Source: Marixanthomonas sp002364245 (GTDB taxonomy: Bacteria; Bacteroidota; Bacteroidia; Flavobacteriales; Flavobacteriaceae). From it: DNA of 64,000 nucleotides. Shown here piece by piece: positions 32,555 through 41,496 of this stretch (positions are counted from its first letter, which is position 1; each line of letters begins with the position of its first letter). The stretch is taken from positions 56,909 to 120,908 of the forward strand of contig CAXAZF010000010.1 of the NCBI GenBank assembly GCA_963973455.1. The letters are read 5' to 3'. The position numbers and the translations under genes were made by a program. The notes beneath the pieces are model-generated. The model was not told where the DNA came from, did not search any database, and worked only from the letters and a program-made list of their open reading frames with translations.

Positions 32555-33865
32555 TTACTCTATTCGTGTAATTTTTGCTCCTATTCTACGCAAGCGTTCA
32601 TCAATATTTTCGTACCCGCGGTCTATTTGTTCAATATTATGAATAGTCGATGTTCCTTTAGCAGAAAGTGCTGCAATCAATAGGGAAATACCTGCACGTA
32701 TATCTGGCGAAACCATCGTCGTGGCTTTAAGTGTCGAAGTAAAATTATGCCCTATAACAGTTGCCCGGTGTGGATCACAAAGTATTATTTTTGCACCCAT
32801 ATCGATTAACTTATCAACAAAGAATAAACGACTTTCAAACATTTTTTGATGTATCAACACACTCCCTTTTGCTTGTGTACATACTACTAAAACAATACTG
32901 AGTAAGTCTGGCGTAAAACCTGGCCAAGGGGCATCTGCTACGGTTAAAATAGATCCATCTATATAACCTTGAATTTCATACTCATCTTGTGCAGGAATAT
33001 GAATGTCGTCACCCTTCCTTTCAAGCGTGATTCCCAATTTCCTAAAGGTATCAGGTATTAACCCCAAATTGTCCCAGCTTACGTCCTTAATCGTTATTTC
33101 ACTTTGCGTCATTGCAGCAAGACCAATCCAACTGCCTATTTCAATCATATCGGGTAAAATACGGTGAGTGCAACCTCCTAAACTTTCAACACCTTCAATG
33201 GTTAATAGGTTTGACCCTACACCTTTTATTTTAGCTCCCATACTGTTCAACATCTTACAAAGCTGTTGCAAGTATGGTTCGCAAGCTGCATTGTAGACGG
33301 TTGTTGTTCCTTTTGCCAAGACAGCTGCCATCACAATATTTGCTGTTCCAGTTACAGAAGCTTGGTCCAACAACATATATGTTCCTGTTAAGCCGTCTGG
33401 AGCGTCTACACCATAAAAACGTTCTTCTTTATTATATCGGAATTTAGCACCTAGCTTTATAAACCCTTCAAAATGCGTATCTAATCGCCTACGCCCTATT
33501 TTGTCACCTCCAGGTCGTGGAATGTATCCTTTACCGAAACGTGCCAATAAAGGTCCTACAATCATAATAGAACCTCGTAATGAACTTCCTTCTTGTTTAA
33601 AAAGTTCAGATTCTAAATATTCTAGTTTTAAATCATCTGCTTTAAATGCAAATTTCCCCTTTGCCAATTTTTGAGTTTTCACTCCAAGGTTTCCAAGGAT
33701 AGTAATTAATTTATTGACATCCCGAATATCTGGAATGTTATCAATTATTACTTCTTCTGGGGTTAATAATACAGCGCAAAGTATTTGTAAGGCTTCATTT
33801 TTAGCGCCTTGTGGGCGAATATCACCTTTCAGTTTATGTCCGCCTTCAATTTGAAAAGTTCCCAT
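32555..33865 (-). CDS. murA: UDP-N-acetylglucosamine 1-carboxyvinyltransferase with Asp at the fosfomycin site
   Basis: A 436-residue cytoplasmic enzyme for the first committed step of peptidoglycan synthesis, transferring enolpyruvate from PEP to UDP-GlcNAc. It has the EPSP-synthase-like start (GGHKLKGDIRPQGAKNEAL), GSSLRGSIMIVGPLLARFG, and ends with IEQIDRGYENIDERLRRIGA. The active-site loop reads PGGDKIGRRRLDTH where E. coli has GGC, so the fosfomycin-target Cys115 is replaced by Asp121. That substitution keeps activity in other bacteria and removes the cysteine fosfomycin alkylates. It follows DUF4290 by 19 bases and is probably in the same transcript. Confidence 0.95.
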   Translation of the reverse strand: MGTFQIEGGHKLKGDIRPQGAKNEALQILCAVLLTPEEVIIDNIPDIRDVNKLITILGNLGVKTQKLAKGKFAFKADDLKLEYLESELFKQEGSSLRGSIMIVGPLLARFGKGYIPRPGGDKIGRRRLDTHFEGFIKLGAKFRYNKEERFYGVDAPDGLTGTYMLLDQASVTGTANIVMAAVLAKGTTTVYNAACEPYLQQLCKMLNSMGAKIKGVGSNLLTIEGVESLGGCTHRILPDMIEIGSWIGLAAMTQSEITIKDVSWDNLGLIPDTFRKLGITLERKGDDIHIPAQDEYEIQGYIDGSILTVADAPWPGFTPDLLSIVLVVCTQAKGSVLIHQKMFESRLFFVDKLIDMGAKIILCDPHRATVIGHNFTSTLKATTMVSPDIRAGISLLIAALSAKGTSTIHNIEQIDRGYENIDERLRRIGAKITRIE

Positions 33866-33884
33866 TAATGCTGATTAATAGAGG

Positions 33885-34520
33885 TTAGTACCGCTTTCTA
33901 CCACGGTTATTTTTGTGTGATTTTTTATTACTGCTGTTATACCTTTTCTTGTTCTTCAAGAGGTTTTTCGCTTCTGAAAGATCCTCATCACTATTTTTAA
34001 GGTTTATTTTTCCACCAGAAAGTTCAAAAAGGTGGTTAAAAATTACTTCATCATCAACAGTATCTTTATTCCAGTTAAGGAAGCATTTTTTCATGTGGTT
34101 GGCAATGTTAAGAATCAATCCTTCTTTTTTATCGCCTTCTTCCCAGCTATTGGCCACATCGATCATACGCTTTATGTTATTTCCGTAAAACCTGTATTTT
34201 GGATGGTTTTGAGGATATGGAAGCGGTTGTGGCGGTTCTGATAGTTCTTCACGGGATGGTTTTGGAAACGGTGAGTCTACGTCCAATTTAAAATCGGACA
34301 TTATAATCAATTGATCCCAAAGTTTATGTTGAAAATCGGGCACATCGCGTAAATGTGGGTTTAAGTTACCCATAACAGCGATAATGCTTTTTGCAACTTT
34401 ATTACGCTCTTCACGGTCTTCTATTGAGACAGCGTGTTCTACCATCTTTTGCATATGGCGTCCATATTCAGGTATAATTAAATGCGAGCGTTCTGTATTG
34501 TATTCTATATTATCTAACAA
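33885..34520 (-). CDS. DUF4290 family protein
   Basis: A 211-residue cytoplasmic protein with the DUF4290 pattern: LDNIEYNTERSHLIIPEYGRHMQKMVEHA at the start, HLRDVPDFQHKLWDQL, PKYRFYGNNIKRMIDVA and NWNKDTVDDEVIF. The C terminus is a lysine-rich basic tail (KKRYNSSNKKSHKNNRGRKRY) that may bind RNA or membrane; this is inference. The gene is commonly beside murA in this phylum. Function unknown. Confidence 0.88.
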   Translation of the reverse strand: MLDNIEYNTERSHLIIPEYGRHMQKMVEHAVSIEDREERNKVAKSIIAVMGNLNPHLRDVPDFQHKLWDQLIIMSDFKLDVDSPFPKPSREELSEPPQPLPYPQNHPKYRFYGNNIKRMIDVANSWEEGDKKEGLILNIANHMKKCFLNWNKDTVDDEVIFNHLFELSGGKINLKNSDEDLSEAKNLLKNKKRYNSSNKKSHKNNRGRKRY

Positions 34521-34578
34521 AATTAAAAATTTAAGGAAGTATTCTTCTTGAAGTAATTATGATTGCAAAATACTAAAA

Positions 34579-34869
34579 TTATAGCGAAATGACACCTTCC
34601 ACTTCAGAAACTTGTAAATATTTCTCTATTACGGCATCGGGGGAATCCATAGTTACTTTAATTGATACACTTGTGTAAGTTCCCTTTGAAGAATCACGGG
34701 TGTTTATTACGGCATCGGTGCCATCAAAAACAGCTTCAATTTCAGCAATTTTTTCTGAACTTGATGGGACAATAAATTTGTATAAATATTCAGAAGGCCA
34801 AGACGTGTCTTCTGTTAACTGTTCACGTAAACGGTTATAGAAATCAGTTGTTTTTTTATCGTTTTTCAT
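34579..34869 (-). CDS. DUF493 (YbeD-like) family protein
   Basis: A 96-residue protein with the ferredoxin-like DUF493 pattern: WPSEYLYKFIVPSS, YTSVSIKVTMDSPDAVIEKYLQV, EGVISL at the end. E. coli YbeD of this family is small and of unknown role, next to lipoate genes. Here it precedes DUF4290 and murA on the same strand with a 58-base gap. Confidence 0.85.
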   Translation of the reverse strand: MKNDKKTTDFYNRLREQLTEDTSWPSEYLYKFIVPSSSEKIAEIEAVFDGTDAVINTRDSSKGTYTSVSIKVTMDSPDAVIEKYLQVSEVEGVISL

Positions 34870-34952
34870 TAATTTTTTCTATTTCTTTTACACAAAGATA
34901 CACTTTTCAATATCAATAAATATTTGCTTATTTTGTACAAAAATTATACCGC

Positions 34953-35489
34953 TTGAAAACAAAACGAATCGTTATTACCGGGGGTCCCGGCACAGGAAAG
35001 ACCACTTTGATAAACGAACTTGAAAAAAAAGGGTTTATCTGCTTACACGAAGTATCCCGAGAAGTAATAAAAAAAGCTCAAGCAGAAGGAATAGAACAAT
35101 TGTTCTTAACAGACCCTATACTTTTTAGCCAAAGACTATTAGATGGGCGTTTACGGCAATTTGAAGAAGCTAAAGAACACCAACAAGAGTATCTGTTTTA
35201 CGACCGTGGATTGCCTGATGTAACAGCCTATATGGATTATTTTAAAACATCATATTCTGAAACTTTCATCAATAGTTGTATGGAGAACCAATATGATGCT
35301 ATTTTTTTATTACCCCCTTGGAAAAAAATATACAAACAAGACAATGAACGGTATGAAAGTTTTGAAGAAGCTGAAAAAATTCATGACGCACTTTTAAAAG
35401 GCTACGAAAACTATGGATATAAAGTACAATTGGTTCCAATAGGTTCTGTTGAAGAACGAATTGCATTTATACTTGATAGTTTGAAGTGA
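34953..35489 (+). CDS. AAA_28-type ATP-binding protein
   Basis: A 178-residue P-loop protein. The Walker A is GGPGTGKTT (about residues 9-17), then HEVSREVIKKAQAEG, FYDRGLPDVTAYMDYF and LLPPWKKIYKQDNERYESFEEAEKIHDAL, which match the NadR-kinase-like AAA_28 family of small nucleotide kinases. It begins with TTG, the only start in front of the Walker motif. Substrate unknown. Divergent from the DUF493 gene. Confidence 0.85.
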   Translation: MKTKRIVITGGPGTGKTTLINELEKKGFICLHEVSREVIKKAQAEGIEQLFLTDPILFSQRLLDGRLRQFEEAKEHQQEYLFYDRGLPDVTAYMDYFKTSYSETFINSCMENQYDAIFLLPPWKKIYKQDNERYESFEEAEKIHDALLKGYENYGYKVQLVPIGSVEERIAFILDSLK

Positions 35490-35552
35490 AAATTGTAATT
35501 GGTTAGAGGTTACCAGTATTAGTATGTAACTATATTTTTTAAGACTCTAAAA

Positions 35553-35846
35553 ATGAATAAAATAAACTTTAAAAAATGGGCGTTCCATTTTCTGATTTGG
35601 GTTATAGTCATAAATATTATAATCTTTTACAAATCAACTCGCTATACAAGTGTATTAATTGAACAGGACAATACTGGGTTAGCTATATTCTATTTAGGGG
35701 TAATAGCAACTATTCTACTTTTGATGAGTTTAATATTCGTTGTCTTAAGTACAATTAAAAAAGAGCAAAAGAACTATCAGTATTGGATTTCAGTAATCGG
35801 AATTATTCTTTTTGGAATATTCCCTATTATACTAAATATACTTTAA
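35553..35846 (+). CDS. Small membrane protein with three helices
   Basis: A 97-residue protein with hydrophobic segments at about 9-26, 42-65 and 76-97 and short polar links (KSTRYTSVLIEQDN, STIKKEQKNYQYW). No family recognised. It lies between the ATPase and recQ and is more AT-rich than both. The length and codon-like pattern make it more likely real than not. Confidence 0.6.
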   Translation: MNKINFKKWAFHFLIWVIVINIIIFYKSTRYTSVLIEQDNTGLAIFYLGVIATILLLMSLIFVVLSTIKKEQKNYQYWISVIGIILFGIFPIILNIL

Positions 35847-35878
35847 ACAAAATCTATAGATAACTTGAAACAAACCTG

Positions 35879-37780
35879 TTGAAAACACCACTTCAAATCC
35901 TTGAAAACTATTGGGGTTTTTCTTCGTTTAAACCGATGCAGGAAGATATTATCGCTTCGGTATTAAACGATAAAGACACCGTTGCTCTGCTACCTACTGG
36001 TGGGGGAAAGTCGATGTGTTTTCAAATTCCAGGATTGCTAAAAGAGGGTACATGTATTGTTATTTCGCCATTAATTGCTTTAATGGCAGATCAAGTAAAT
36101 GCTTTAAAAGAGCGTGGCATTAAAGCCATGCATATTTCTGGAGGGATTTCTTTTTCAGACTTGCAAACCAGCATGGATAATATTCTCTACGGAAACTATA
36201 AGTTTCTTTACTTATCACCAGAAAGGTTACAGCAAGAATTAGTTCAAAACACGATTAGACAATTAAATGTAAGTTTAATAGCCGTGGATGAAGCGCATTG
36301 TATTTCGCAATGGGGGAACGATTTTCGGCCAGCTTATAAAAACATTACGGTTTTAAGGGAGCTCAGGCCTTTAGCTCCCATCATTGCATTGACTGCCACA
36401 GCTACACCCGAAGTGCTAGAAGATACAATCAAGGAATTAAACTTAGAACTGCCAGCGGTTTTTAAAAATTCGTTTGTTCGCCCTAATTTGGCATATCAAG
36501 TACGTCAAGTTGATGATAAATTATACCACATAGAGCAGCTTTTAAAAAACAATACAGGATCTGCCATTATATATGTGAGAAGTCGTAAAAGCGCTGTTGA
36601 AACTAGTAATCATCTTAACCACTTGGGTTTTACTAGTACTTTTTACCACGGGGGAATTTCAAAAAAAGAAAAAGACGACCGTTTAGCACAATGGCAAACG
36701 GGAAGCATTCCTACAATGGTTGCCACTAACGCTTTTGGAATGGGCATTGATCACCCCAACGTTCGGTTTGTCATTCACATTCAACTACCTGAAAGTTTGG
36801 AAAGTTACTTTCAAGAAGCTGGTCGTGCAGGTCGTGATGGCAATTATGCACAAGCGGTTTTATTGTACAATGAATACGATAAAACTTTGGTAAAAAAGCA
36901 ATTTGTAGGAGCATTGCCTACGCCTAAAAACCTAAAAAACATTTACCGAAAACTGAACAACTACTTTCAAATATCATATGGAGAAGGTGAGTTTGAACAA
37001 TTCAGTTTTAGTTTTACTGAGTTTTGCGATGCCTACAGTTTAAACACCCTACTCACCTACAATGCATTGAATTCCTTAGATAGGCTGGCCGTTATACAGT
37101 TATCAAAAGAATTTGGTCGTAAATCTACAGTTCAGTTTTTATGGCCTTCAGAAAAAGTACTGGACTATTTTTCAAGTGATGTTACTGTTTCTGTTATAGG
37201 AAAAACGATTCTCAGGTTATATGGTGGTATTTTTGAAATGCCTACAGGAATTAATTTAGACGTTATTTCAAAAAAAACCGGGCAATCGGTTACTACTATT
37301 ATTTCAGCATTACAAAAAATGGAACGTGATGAAGTGATTGATTTATTGTTGAAGATTACCGATGCCACCATTACTTTTTTAAAGCCTCGGGAAGATGATA
37401 AAACCATTAACGTCATTGCTAAAGAAGTAGAAAATCTTAACGAAAAAAAGAAGAGACAAGTAGCTTCAGTATTAAGTTATACTGAAAACAATAAAGTTTG
37501 CCGAAGTGTACAATTAGCAAGGTATTTTGGTGATGAAGAGGCACAATCTTGTGGAATTTGCTCTGTGTGTGCTACTCAAAAAAATACAGCTAGCAAAAAT
37601 GAATTGAAGCACATTTCAGAAAAAATATTACAACTGTTAGAAGAAAGTGAAATGGATGCTCGAGAGCTTTCAGAAAAAAGTACTTTTACAAAAGAAAAAA
37701 TTGTTCACGTATTGCGCTTGTTGCTGGATAATGGAAAGATAAAGCTAAATACAAAAAACCAATATTATATACATTCATGA
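35879..37780 (+). CDS. recQ: RecQ-family ATP-dependent DNA helicase
   Basis: A 633-residue 3'-5' helicase of superfamily 2. Walker A is LLPTGGGKSMCFQIP, the DEAH box is AVDEAHCISQWGNDFRP, then LTATATPEVLEDT, and motif VI QEAGRAGRDG near 312. After a helical region it has the zinc-binding cysteines (KVCRSVQLARYFG and SCGICSVC). The C-terminal 60 residues form a winged-helix or HRDC-like segment (MDARELSEKSTFTKEKIVHVL). The start is TTG 35879, directly on the conserved TPLQILENYWGFSSFKPMQ. It overlaps fmt by 4 bases. Confidence 0.93.
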   Translation: MKTPLQILENYWGFSSFKPMQEDIIASVLNDKDTVALLPTGGGKSMCFQIPGLLKEGTCIVISPLIALMADQVNALKERGIKAMHISGGISFSDLQTSMDNILYGNYKFLYLSPERLQQELVQNTIRQLNVSLIAVDEAHCISQWGNDFRPAYKNITVLRELRPLAPIIALTATATPEVLEDTIKELNLELPAVFKNSFVRPNLAYQVRQVDDKLYHIEQLLKNNTGSAIIYVRSRKSAVETSNHLNHLGFTSTFYHGGISKKEKDDRLAQWQTGSIPTMVATNAFGMGIDHPNVRFVIHIQLPESLESYFQEAGRAGRDGNYAQAVLLYNEYDKTLVKKQFVGALPTPKNLKNIYRKLNNYFQISYGEGEFEQFSFSFTEFCDAYSLNTLLTYNALNSLDRLAVIQLSKEFGRKSTVQFLWPSEKVLDYFSSDVTVSVIGKTILRLYGGIFEMPTGINLDVISKKTGQSVTTIISALQKMERDEVIDLLLKITDATITFLKPREDDKTINVIAKEVENLNEKKKRQVASVLSYTENNKVCRSVQLARYFGDEEAQSCGICSVCATQKNTASKNELKHISEKILQLLEESEMDARELSEKSTFTKEKIVHVLRLLLDNGKIKLNTKNQYYIHS

Positions 37781-38724
37781 GAGATTTACGGATTGTTTTT
37801 ATGGGCACGCCCGATTTTGCTGTTGGAATTTTAAAAAAACTACTAGAAGAGAAAAAAAACATTGTTGGGGTTATAACAGCTCCAGATAGACCAGCCGGTA
37901 GAGGAAGAAAGTTAAGACCATCTGCTGTTAAAGAATTTGCTGTCTCAAAAAATCTTCCCGTTTTACAACCTACTAATTTAAAGAATGATGCTTTTTTAAC
38001 TGAATTAAAAGAGTTAAAAGCAAACTTACAAATTGTTGTTGCTTTCCGTATGTTGCCCAAAGTTGTTTGGTCTTTACCCGAATATGGCACATTTAATTTA
38101 CACGCTTCCCTCCTTCCCCAATATCGTGGTGCAGCACCTATAAATTGGGCAATTATAAATCAAGAAGAGAAAACTGGAGTTACTACCTTTTTTATAGATG
38201 AAAAAATTGATACCGGAGCGATTATTTTAAAAGAAGAAGTTGCGATTACAGAACAAGATACAGCTGGCTCTTTACACGATAAATTAATGGATGTAGGTAG
38301 CGAGTTGGTAGTAAAAACAGTTACTGAAATTGAAACAGCCAATGCTGAGCCTATTCCTCAAATTCAAGATGTAACGGTAAAAGATGCCCCTAAGCTCAAT
38401 TCAGAAAACACACGGATAAATTGGAATAACACAGTTGAATGTATTGACGCCTTTATTAGAGGGCTATCTCCATATCCAGTTGCGTGGAGTATACTTGAAA
38501 ATGAAGGTGATACGTTAAAGGTAAAAATATATTCAGCAACCAAAGAAGTGATTGCACATTCAGAAAAACCTGGAACTGTAACTACAGATAAAAAAAGTAT
38601 GAAAGTAGCTACAAAAAACGGTTATATATATATTAAGGTATTGCAACTGCCTGGAAAACGGAAAATGGATATTGCTTCGCTTTTAAATGGTTTTTCTTTT
38701 GCGAAAGATGCTAAACTTGTGTAA
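37777..38724 (+). CDS. fmt: Methionyl-tRNA formyltransferase
   Basis: A 315-residue enzyme that formylates initiator Met-tRNA with 10-formyl-THF. LRIVFMGTPDFAVGILKKLLE opens it, APDRPAGRGRKLRPS binds folate, and FNLHASLLPQYRGAAPINWAII carries the catalytic Asn-His, then GVTTFFIDEKIDTGAII. The C-terminal tRNA-binding domain has FIRGLSPYPVAW. ATG overlaps the recQ stop (ATGA), so the pair is translationally coupled, a common order in flavobacteria. Confidence 0.95.
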   Translation: MRDLRIVFMGTPDFAVGILKKLLEEKKNIVGVITAPDRPAGRGRKLRPSAVKEFAVSKNLPVLQPTNLKNDAFLTELKELKANLQIVVAFRMLPKVVWSLPEYGTFNLHASLLPQYRGAAPINWAIINQEEKTGVTTFFIDEKIDTGAIILKEEVAITEQDTAGSLHDKLMDVGSELVVKTVTEIETANAEPIPQIQDVTVKDAPKLNSENTRINWNNTVECIDAFIRGLSPYPVAWSILENEGDTLKVKIYSATKEVIAHSEKPGTVTTDKKSMKVATKNGYIYIKVLQLPGKRKMDIASLLNGFSFAKDAKLV

Positions 38725-38828
38725 CCCCTTGTCATTACTGATTTTGTTAAAATCTACAAAAAACCACCTTTGGTTGTTAACAAACACCCAAAGTTATTAA
38801 CAAATACCCCGATTTAGTGCGCTATTCC

Positions 38829-38858
38829 TTGCATGAACCGATAATCCGTTTAAATTTG
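38829..38858 (+). promoter_or_regulatory. Promoter of the HU gene
   Basis: TTG at 38829-38831, 19 bases, TAAATTTG at 38851-38858, a full match to the flavobacterial -33/-7 consensus. The HU ATG is 51 bases further on. Confidence 0.75.
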
Positions 38859-38909
38859 TAGAGCAATTAAATAAAGTTTAACCAACAATCTAATTTTAAA
38901 ATTTAAACT

Positions 38910-39182
38910 ATGAACAAATCAGATTTAATCGACGCAATGGCAGAAGATGCCGGAATTACAAAAGCAGCTGCTAAAAAAGCATTAGAGTCTTTCCTTGAAA
39001 ACGTAGAGGGAGCGCTTAAAAAAGGAAACAGAGTATCTTTAGTAGGATTCGGTTCTTGGTCAGTATCTAGAAGAGCTGCCCGTGAAGGTAGAAACCCACA
39101 AACAGGTAAAACAATTAAAATCGCTGCTAAAAACGTTGTTAAGTTTAAAGCAGGATCAGATTTACAGAGCGCTGTAAACTAA
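38910..39182 (+). CDS. HU-family DNA-binding protein
   Basis: A 90-residue nucleoid protein of exact family length. MNKSDLIDAMAEDAGITKAAAKKALESF is the helical dimer part and VSLVGFGSWSVSRRAAREGRNPQTG the beta arm with the conserved proline turn. It bends DNA non-specifically as a dimer. It has its own strong promoter and a strong terminator, so it is monocistronic. Confidence 0.95.
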   Translation: MNKSDLIDAMAEDAGITKAAAKKALESFLENVEGALKKGNRVSLVGFGSWSVSRRAAREGRNPQTGKTIKIAAKNVVKFKAGSDLQSAVN

Positions 39183-39207
39183 GCAAGAAATTGCCTACTT
39201 AAAACAT

Positions 39208-39234
39208 ACCCTGCCTATTGGCGGGGTTTTTTTA
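39208..39234 (+). terminator. Rho-independent terminator of the HU gene
   Basis: ACCCTGCC (39208-39215) pairs with GGCGGGGT (39220-39227) through one G-T pair, loop TATT, then a T-run. Confidence 0.9.
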
Positions 39235-39316
39235 TAATCCTATTTACACAACAATCGCCCTTAAGTGTTGGATATTCAAAAATTAATGTTTAGATTTAGT
39301 TTGCAAAACTAACTGC

Positions 39317-39877
39317 ATGACTACTCATAAACCAGCCAAAGGATTGTTACTAGTAGCTGAGCCTTCTATTATTGGTGATGTTTCTTTTAATAGGTCTGTC
39401 GTTTTGTTAGCTGAACATAACGAAGAAGGGTCTGTTGGTTTTATATTGAATAAACCTCTCGAATATACCTTAAAGGACTTTATTTCTGAAATAGATTCAA
39501 CACTTCCAGTTTATAATGGCGGACCTGTTGAACAGGATAACCTATACTTCATCCATAGAATACCAGATTTAATTCCGGAAAGTATTGAAATATCCAGCGG
39601 TATTTATTGGGGCGGGGATTTTAATTCAGTGATGGAGTTATTGCTTCAAAATAAAATAGATGAATCGCAAATACGGTTCTTCCTAGGTTATTCTGGATGG
39701 GAAAGCACACAACTTGACCAAGAACTGCAACTAAATAGTTGGGTTGTTGCACCCAATGACTATAAAAATGAGATAATAGGAAAACCCTACGCTAATTTCT
39801 GGAAAGAAAAAATGATTGAGTTTGGTGGTGATTACCTTATTTGGTCTAACTCACCAGAAAACCCTACTTATAATTAA
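39317..39877 (+). CDS. YqgE/AlgH family protein (DUF179)
   Basis: A 186-residue protein. KGLLLVAEPSIIGDVSFNRSVVLLAEHNEEGSVGFILNKPL is the diagnostic start, followed by YNGGPVEQDNLYFIHR, GIYWGGDF and FFLGYSGWESTQLDQEL. The fold is known, the function is not. The last 4 bases overlap the converging aminotransferase gene. Confidence 0.92.
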   Translation: MTTHKPAKGLLLVAEPSIIGDVSFNRSVVLLAEHNEEGSVGFILNKPLEYTLKDFISEIDSTLPVYNGGPVEQDNLYFIHRIPDLIPESIEISSGIYWGGDFNSVMELLLQNKIDESQIRFFLGYSGWESTQLDQELQLNSWVVAPNDYKNEIIGKPYANFWKEKMIEFGGDYLIWSNSPENPTYN

Positions 39878-40716
39878 CCCAAGCGGGCTTTTACATTCAG
39901 TTTTGCTAACAATTCTTTAGCCACTTCACGGTCATACTCTTTTTTACGGTATTTTGATACTGGCTGTATTCCCGCAATAACATTGGTAATAAAAATTTCG
40001 TCTGCTTTTTGAAGTTCAAAAGGGGAAACAGATTCCTCTTCTAAAATATAATCGGGCATCTGGCCTAAAATTTTGATAATCTGTTTTCTAAGAACGCCAT
40101 TTAAACAACCATCTGTAATTGGTGGTGTTTTTATTTTGTACCCTTTTACCAAAAAGATATTTCCATTTAAAGCCTCGACTACTTGCTTTTTTTCATTCAG
40201 TAACAAACAATTGGCATAATCGTTTTCTTGAGCATAGACGCTCCCTAAAACATTCAGCACTTTATTATTTGTTTTTAAAGTGGAAAGCAATCCAGAATTT
40301 ATATAGTGGTCTTTAAACAGTTCAATTTCATAAAAAGAATCGTTCAGAGTATAAAATGGTTCTGCTAACTTTTCTGAAGTAATTAAAAACTCAACATCAT
40401 TAGTCGTTGGGGAATACTTCCCTCCTGTTTTGCGCCAGACTAAAATTTTCGCCCGAAAGGCACCATTTTTATTATCTGAAGATGTTATCGTCTTTATAAC
40501 CTGTTCTTCGAGATATTCTGGCGTAAAGCTCATAGGTATTTCCATACGTAAAATACGCATAGAAGCCATGAGCCGAAAATAATGATCTTCCCAAAAGTAA
40601 ATTTTACCCCCAGAAACCCGAAGCGTTTCAAACACGGCGTCGCCATAATTGAGCCCGCGGTTACCTGGTAAGATAGTGGTATTGGTTTCTTGTAGTGTTC
40701 CGTTAAAATTGATCAT
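39874..40716 (-). CDS. Class IV aminotransferase / aminodeoxychorismate-lyase-like PLP enzyme
   Basis: A 280-residue fold-type IV PLP enzyme: NRGLNYGDAVFETLRVSGGKIYFWEDHYFRL, the Schiff-base lysine in LSTLKTNNKVLNVLGS (Lys about 168), LLNEKKQVVEALNGNIFLV and TDGCLNGVLRKQI. The group includes branched-chain aminotransferases, D-amino-acid aminotransferases and 4-amino-4-deoxychorismate lyase (PabC). Length favours PabC-like, but this is not decisive. It ends convergent with YqgE. Confidence 0.85.
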   Translation of the reverse strand: MINFNGTLQETNTTILPGNRGLNYGDAVFETLRVSGGKIYFWEDHYFRLMASMRILRMEIPMSFTPEYLEEQVIKTITSSDNKNGAFRAKILVWRKTGGKYSPTTNDVEFLITSEKLAEPFYTLNDSFYEIELFKDHYINSGLLSTLKTNNKVLNVLGSVYAQENDYANCLLLNEKKQVVEALNGNIFLVKGYKIKTPPITDGCLNGVLRKQIIKILGQMPDYILEEESVSPFELQKADEIFITNVIAGIQPVSKYRKKEYDREVAKELLAKLNVKARLG

Positions 40717-40788
40717 AAAAAAAGCCGCTTTTATTCTGAGGTTTTCAAAATAGTGCGGCGCAAAGATATTATAAATTAAGCGGAACTG

Positions 40789-41175
40789 TTACTTAGAACC
40801 TAATATCTGTTTTAAATCTGAAACCATATTATCCCATAACATTTTCCCTTCATCAACTTCATCTTCTTCGGCATAATCTGTAATCATCAAGGAAACATCT
40901 TTGGTTATTTCATCTACCTGAATACGAAGTTCAAAATAGTAATCGGTATCCTCATCGTCTACCCAACGGAACTTTATACGTTCCCCACTTTTCTTTCCAA
41001 GTAGTTTCGCCTTTTCTTCACTCCCTTCCCAAATAAAGGTAAAAAATTCGCCACGGGAATTTACATTATCGGCATACCACTCACTCATTCCTGAGGGTGT
41101 AGATATATATTGATACAGTAAAGATGGAGATACCTGTATTGGGAATTCCATCTCGTATTTTATTTTATCGTCCAT
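40789..41175 (-). CDS. START-like domain protein
   Basis: A 128-residue protein of the helix-grip fold: FPIQVSPSLLYQYISTPSGMSEWYADNV at the start, IKFRWVDDEDTDYYFELRIQ in the sheet, LMITDYAEEDEVDEGKMLWDNMVSDLKQIL as the long C-terminal helix. This matches the START-like family conserved in Bacteroidota; ligand unknown. It precedes the aminotransferase on the same strand. The gap contains GCCGC/GCGGC followed by a U-run on the minus strand, a weak terminator candidate. Confidence 0.85.
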   Translation of the reverse strand: MDDKIKYEMEFPIQVSPSLLYQYISTPSGMSEWYADNVNSRGEFFTFIWEGSEEKAKLLGKKSGERIKFRWVDDEDTDYYFELRIQVDEITKDVSLMITDYAEEDEVDEGKMLWDNMVSDLKQILGSK

Positions 41176-41290
41176 AGTTTTTTGTTAGTTAGAGCCCAAT
41201 ATATAGATTAATTACAACTTGGAAAAGAAAGGAGTGGAAATTTTTATTTTTTTCGATTAAAAAAATTGATTTAAAAAATAAAGTGTTTTT

Positions 41291-41321
41291 TTTGCACCAC
41301 ATTATTTTGTTTCTATCTTTG
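41291..41321 (+). promoter_or_regulatory. Promoter of tRNA-Met
   Basis: TTTG at 41291-41294, 19 bases, TATCTTTG at 41314-41321, perfect for the flavobacterial consensus. The tRNA starts 47 bases later. Confidence 0.85.
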
Positions 41322-41368
41322 CACCCGCATTTACACAGATGGAATATTTGCAACATAGCAGTAAATTT

Positions 41369-41442
41369 GGCGAGGTAGCTCAGGTGGTTAGAGCGTCGGA
41401 TTCATAACCCGGAGGTCAGGGGTTCAAGTCCCCTTCTCGCTA
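41369..41442 (+). tRNA. tRNA-Met (anticodon CAT)
   Basis: A 74-base cloverleaf: acceptor GGCGAGG pairs with TCTCGCT (G-U at both ends), D-arm GCTCAGGTGGTTAGAGC, anticodon loop TTCATAA, T-arm AGGGGTTCAAGTCCCCT. It lacks the initiator features (C1-A72 mismatch, GGG/CCC stem), so it is elongator Met, or possibly tRNA-Ile2 with modified CAT. CCA is not encoded. It has its own promoter and terminator. Confidence 0.95.
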
Positions 41443-41443
41443 C

Positions 41444-41476
41444 AAAGCCCTCTTCAATTGAAGAGGGCTTTTTTTT
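41444..41476 (+). terminator. Terminator of tRNA-Met
   Basis: AAGCCCTCTTCAA and TTGAAGAGGGCTT form a 13-base perfect self-complementary stem (41445-41470) followed by a T-run. Confidence 0.92.
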
Positions 41477-41496
41477 GCTCCTAAAACTAACTATTT

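Noticed and set aside
40716..40788. GCCGC/GCGGC hairpin as a strong terminator after the START-like gene
   Set aside because: The stem is 5 bases with a loop of about 26, so it is only mentioned in the gene entry.
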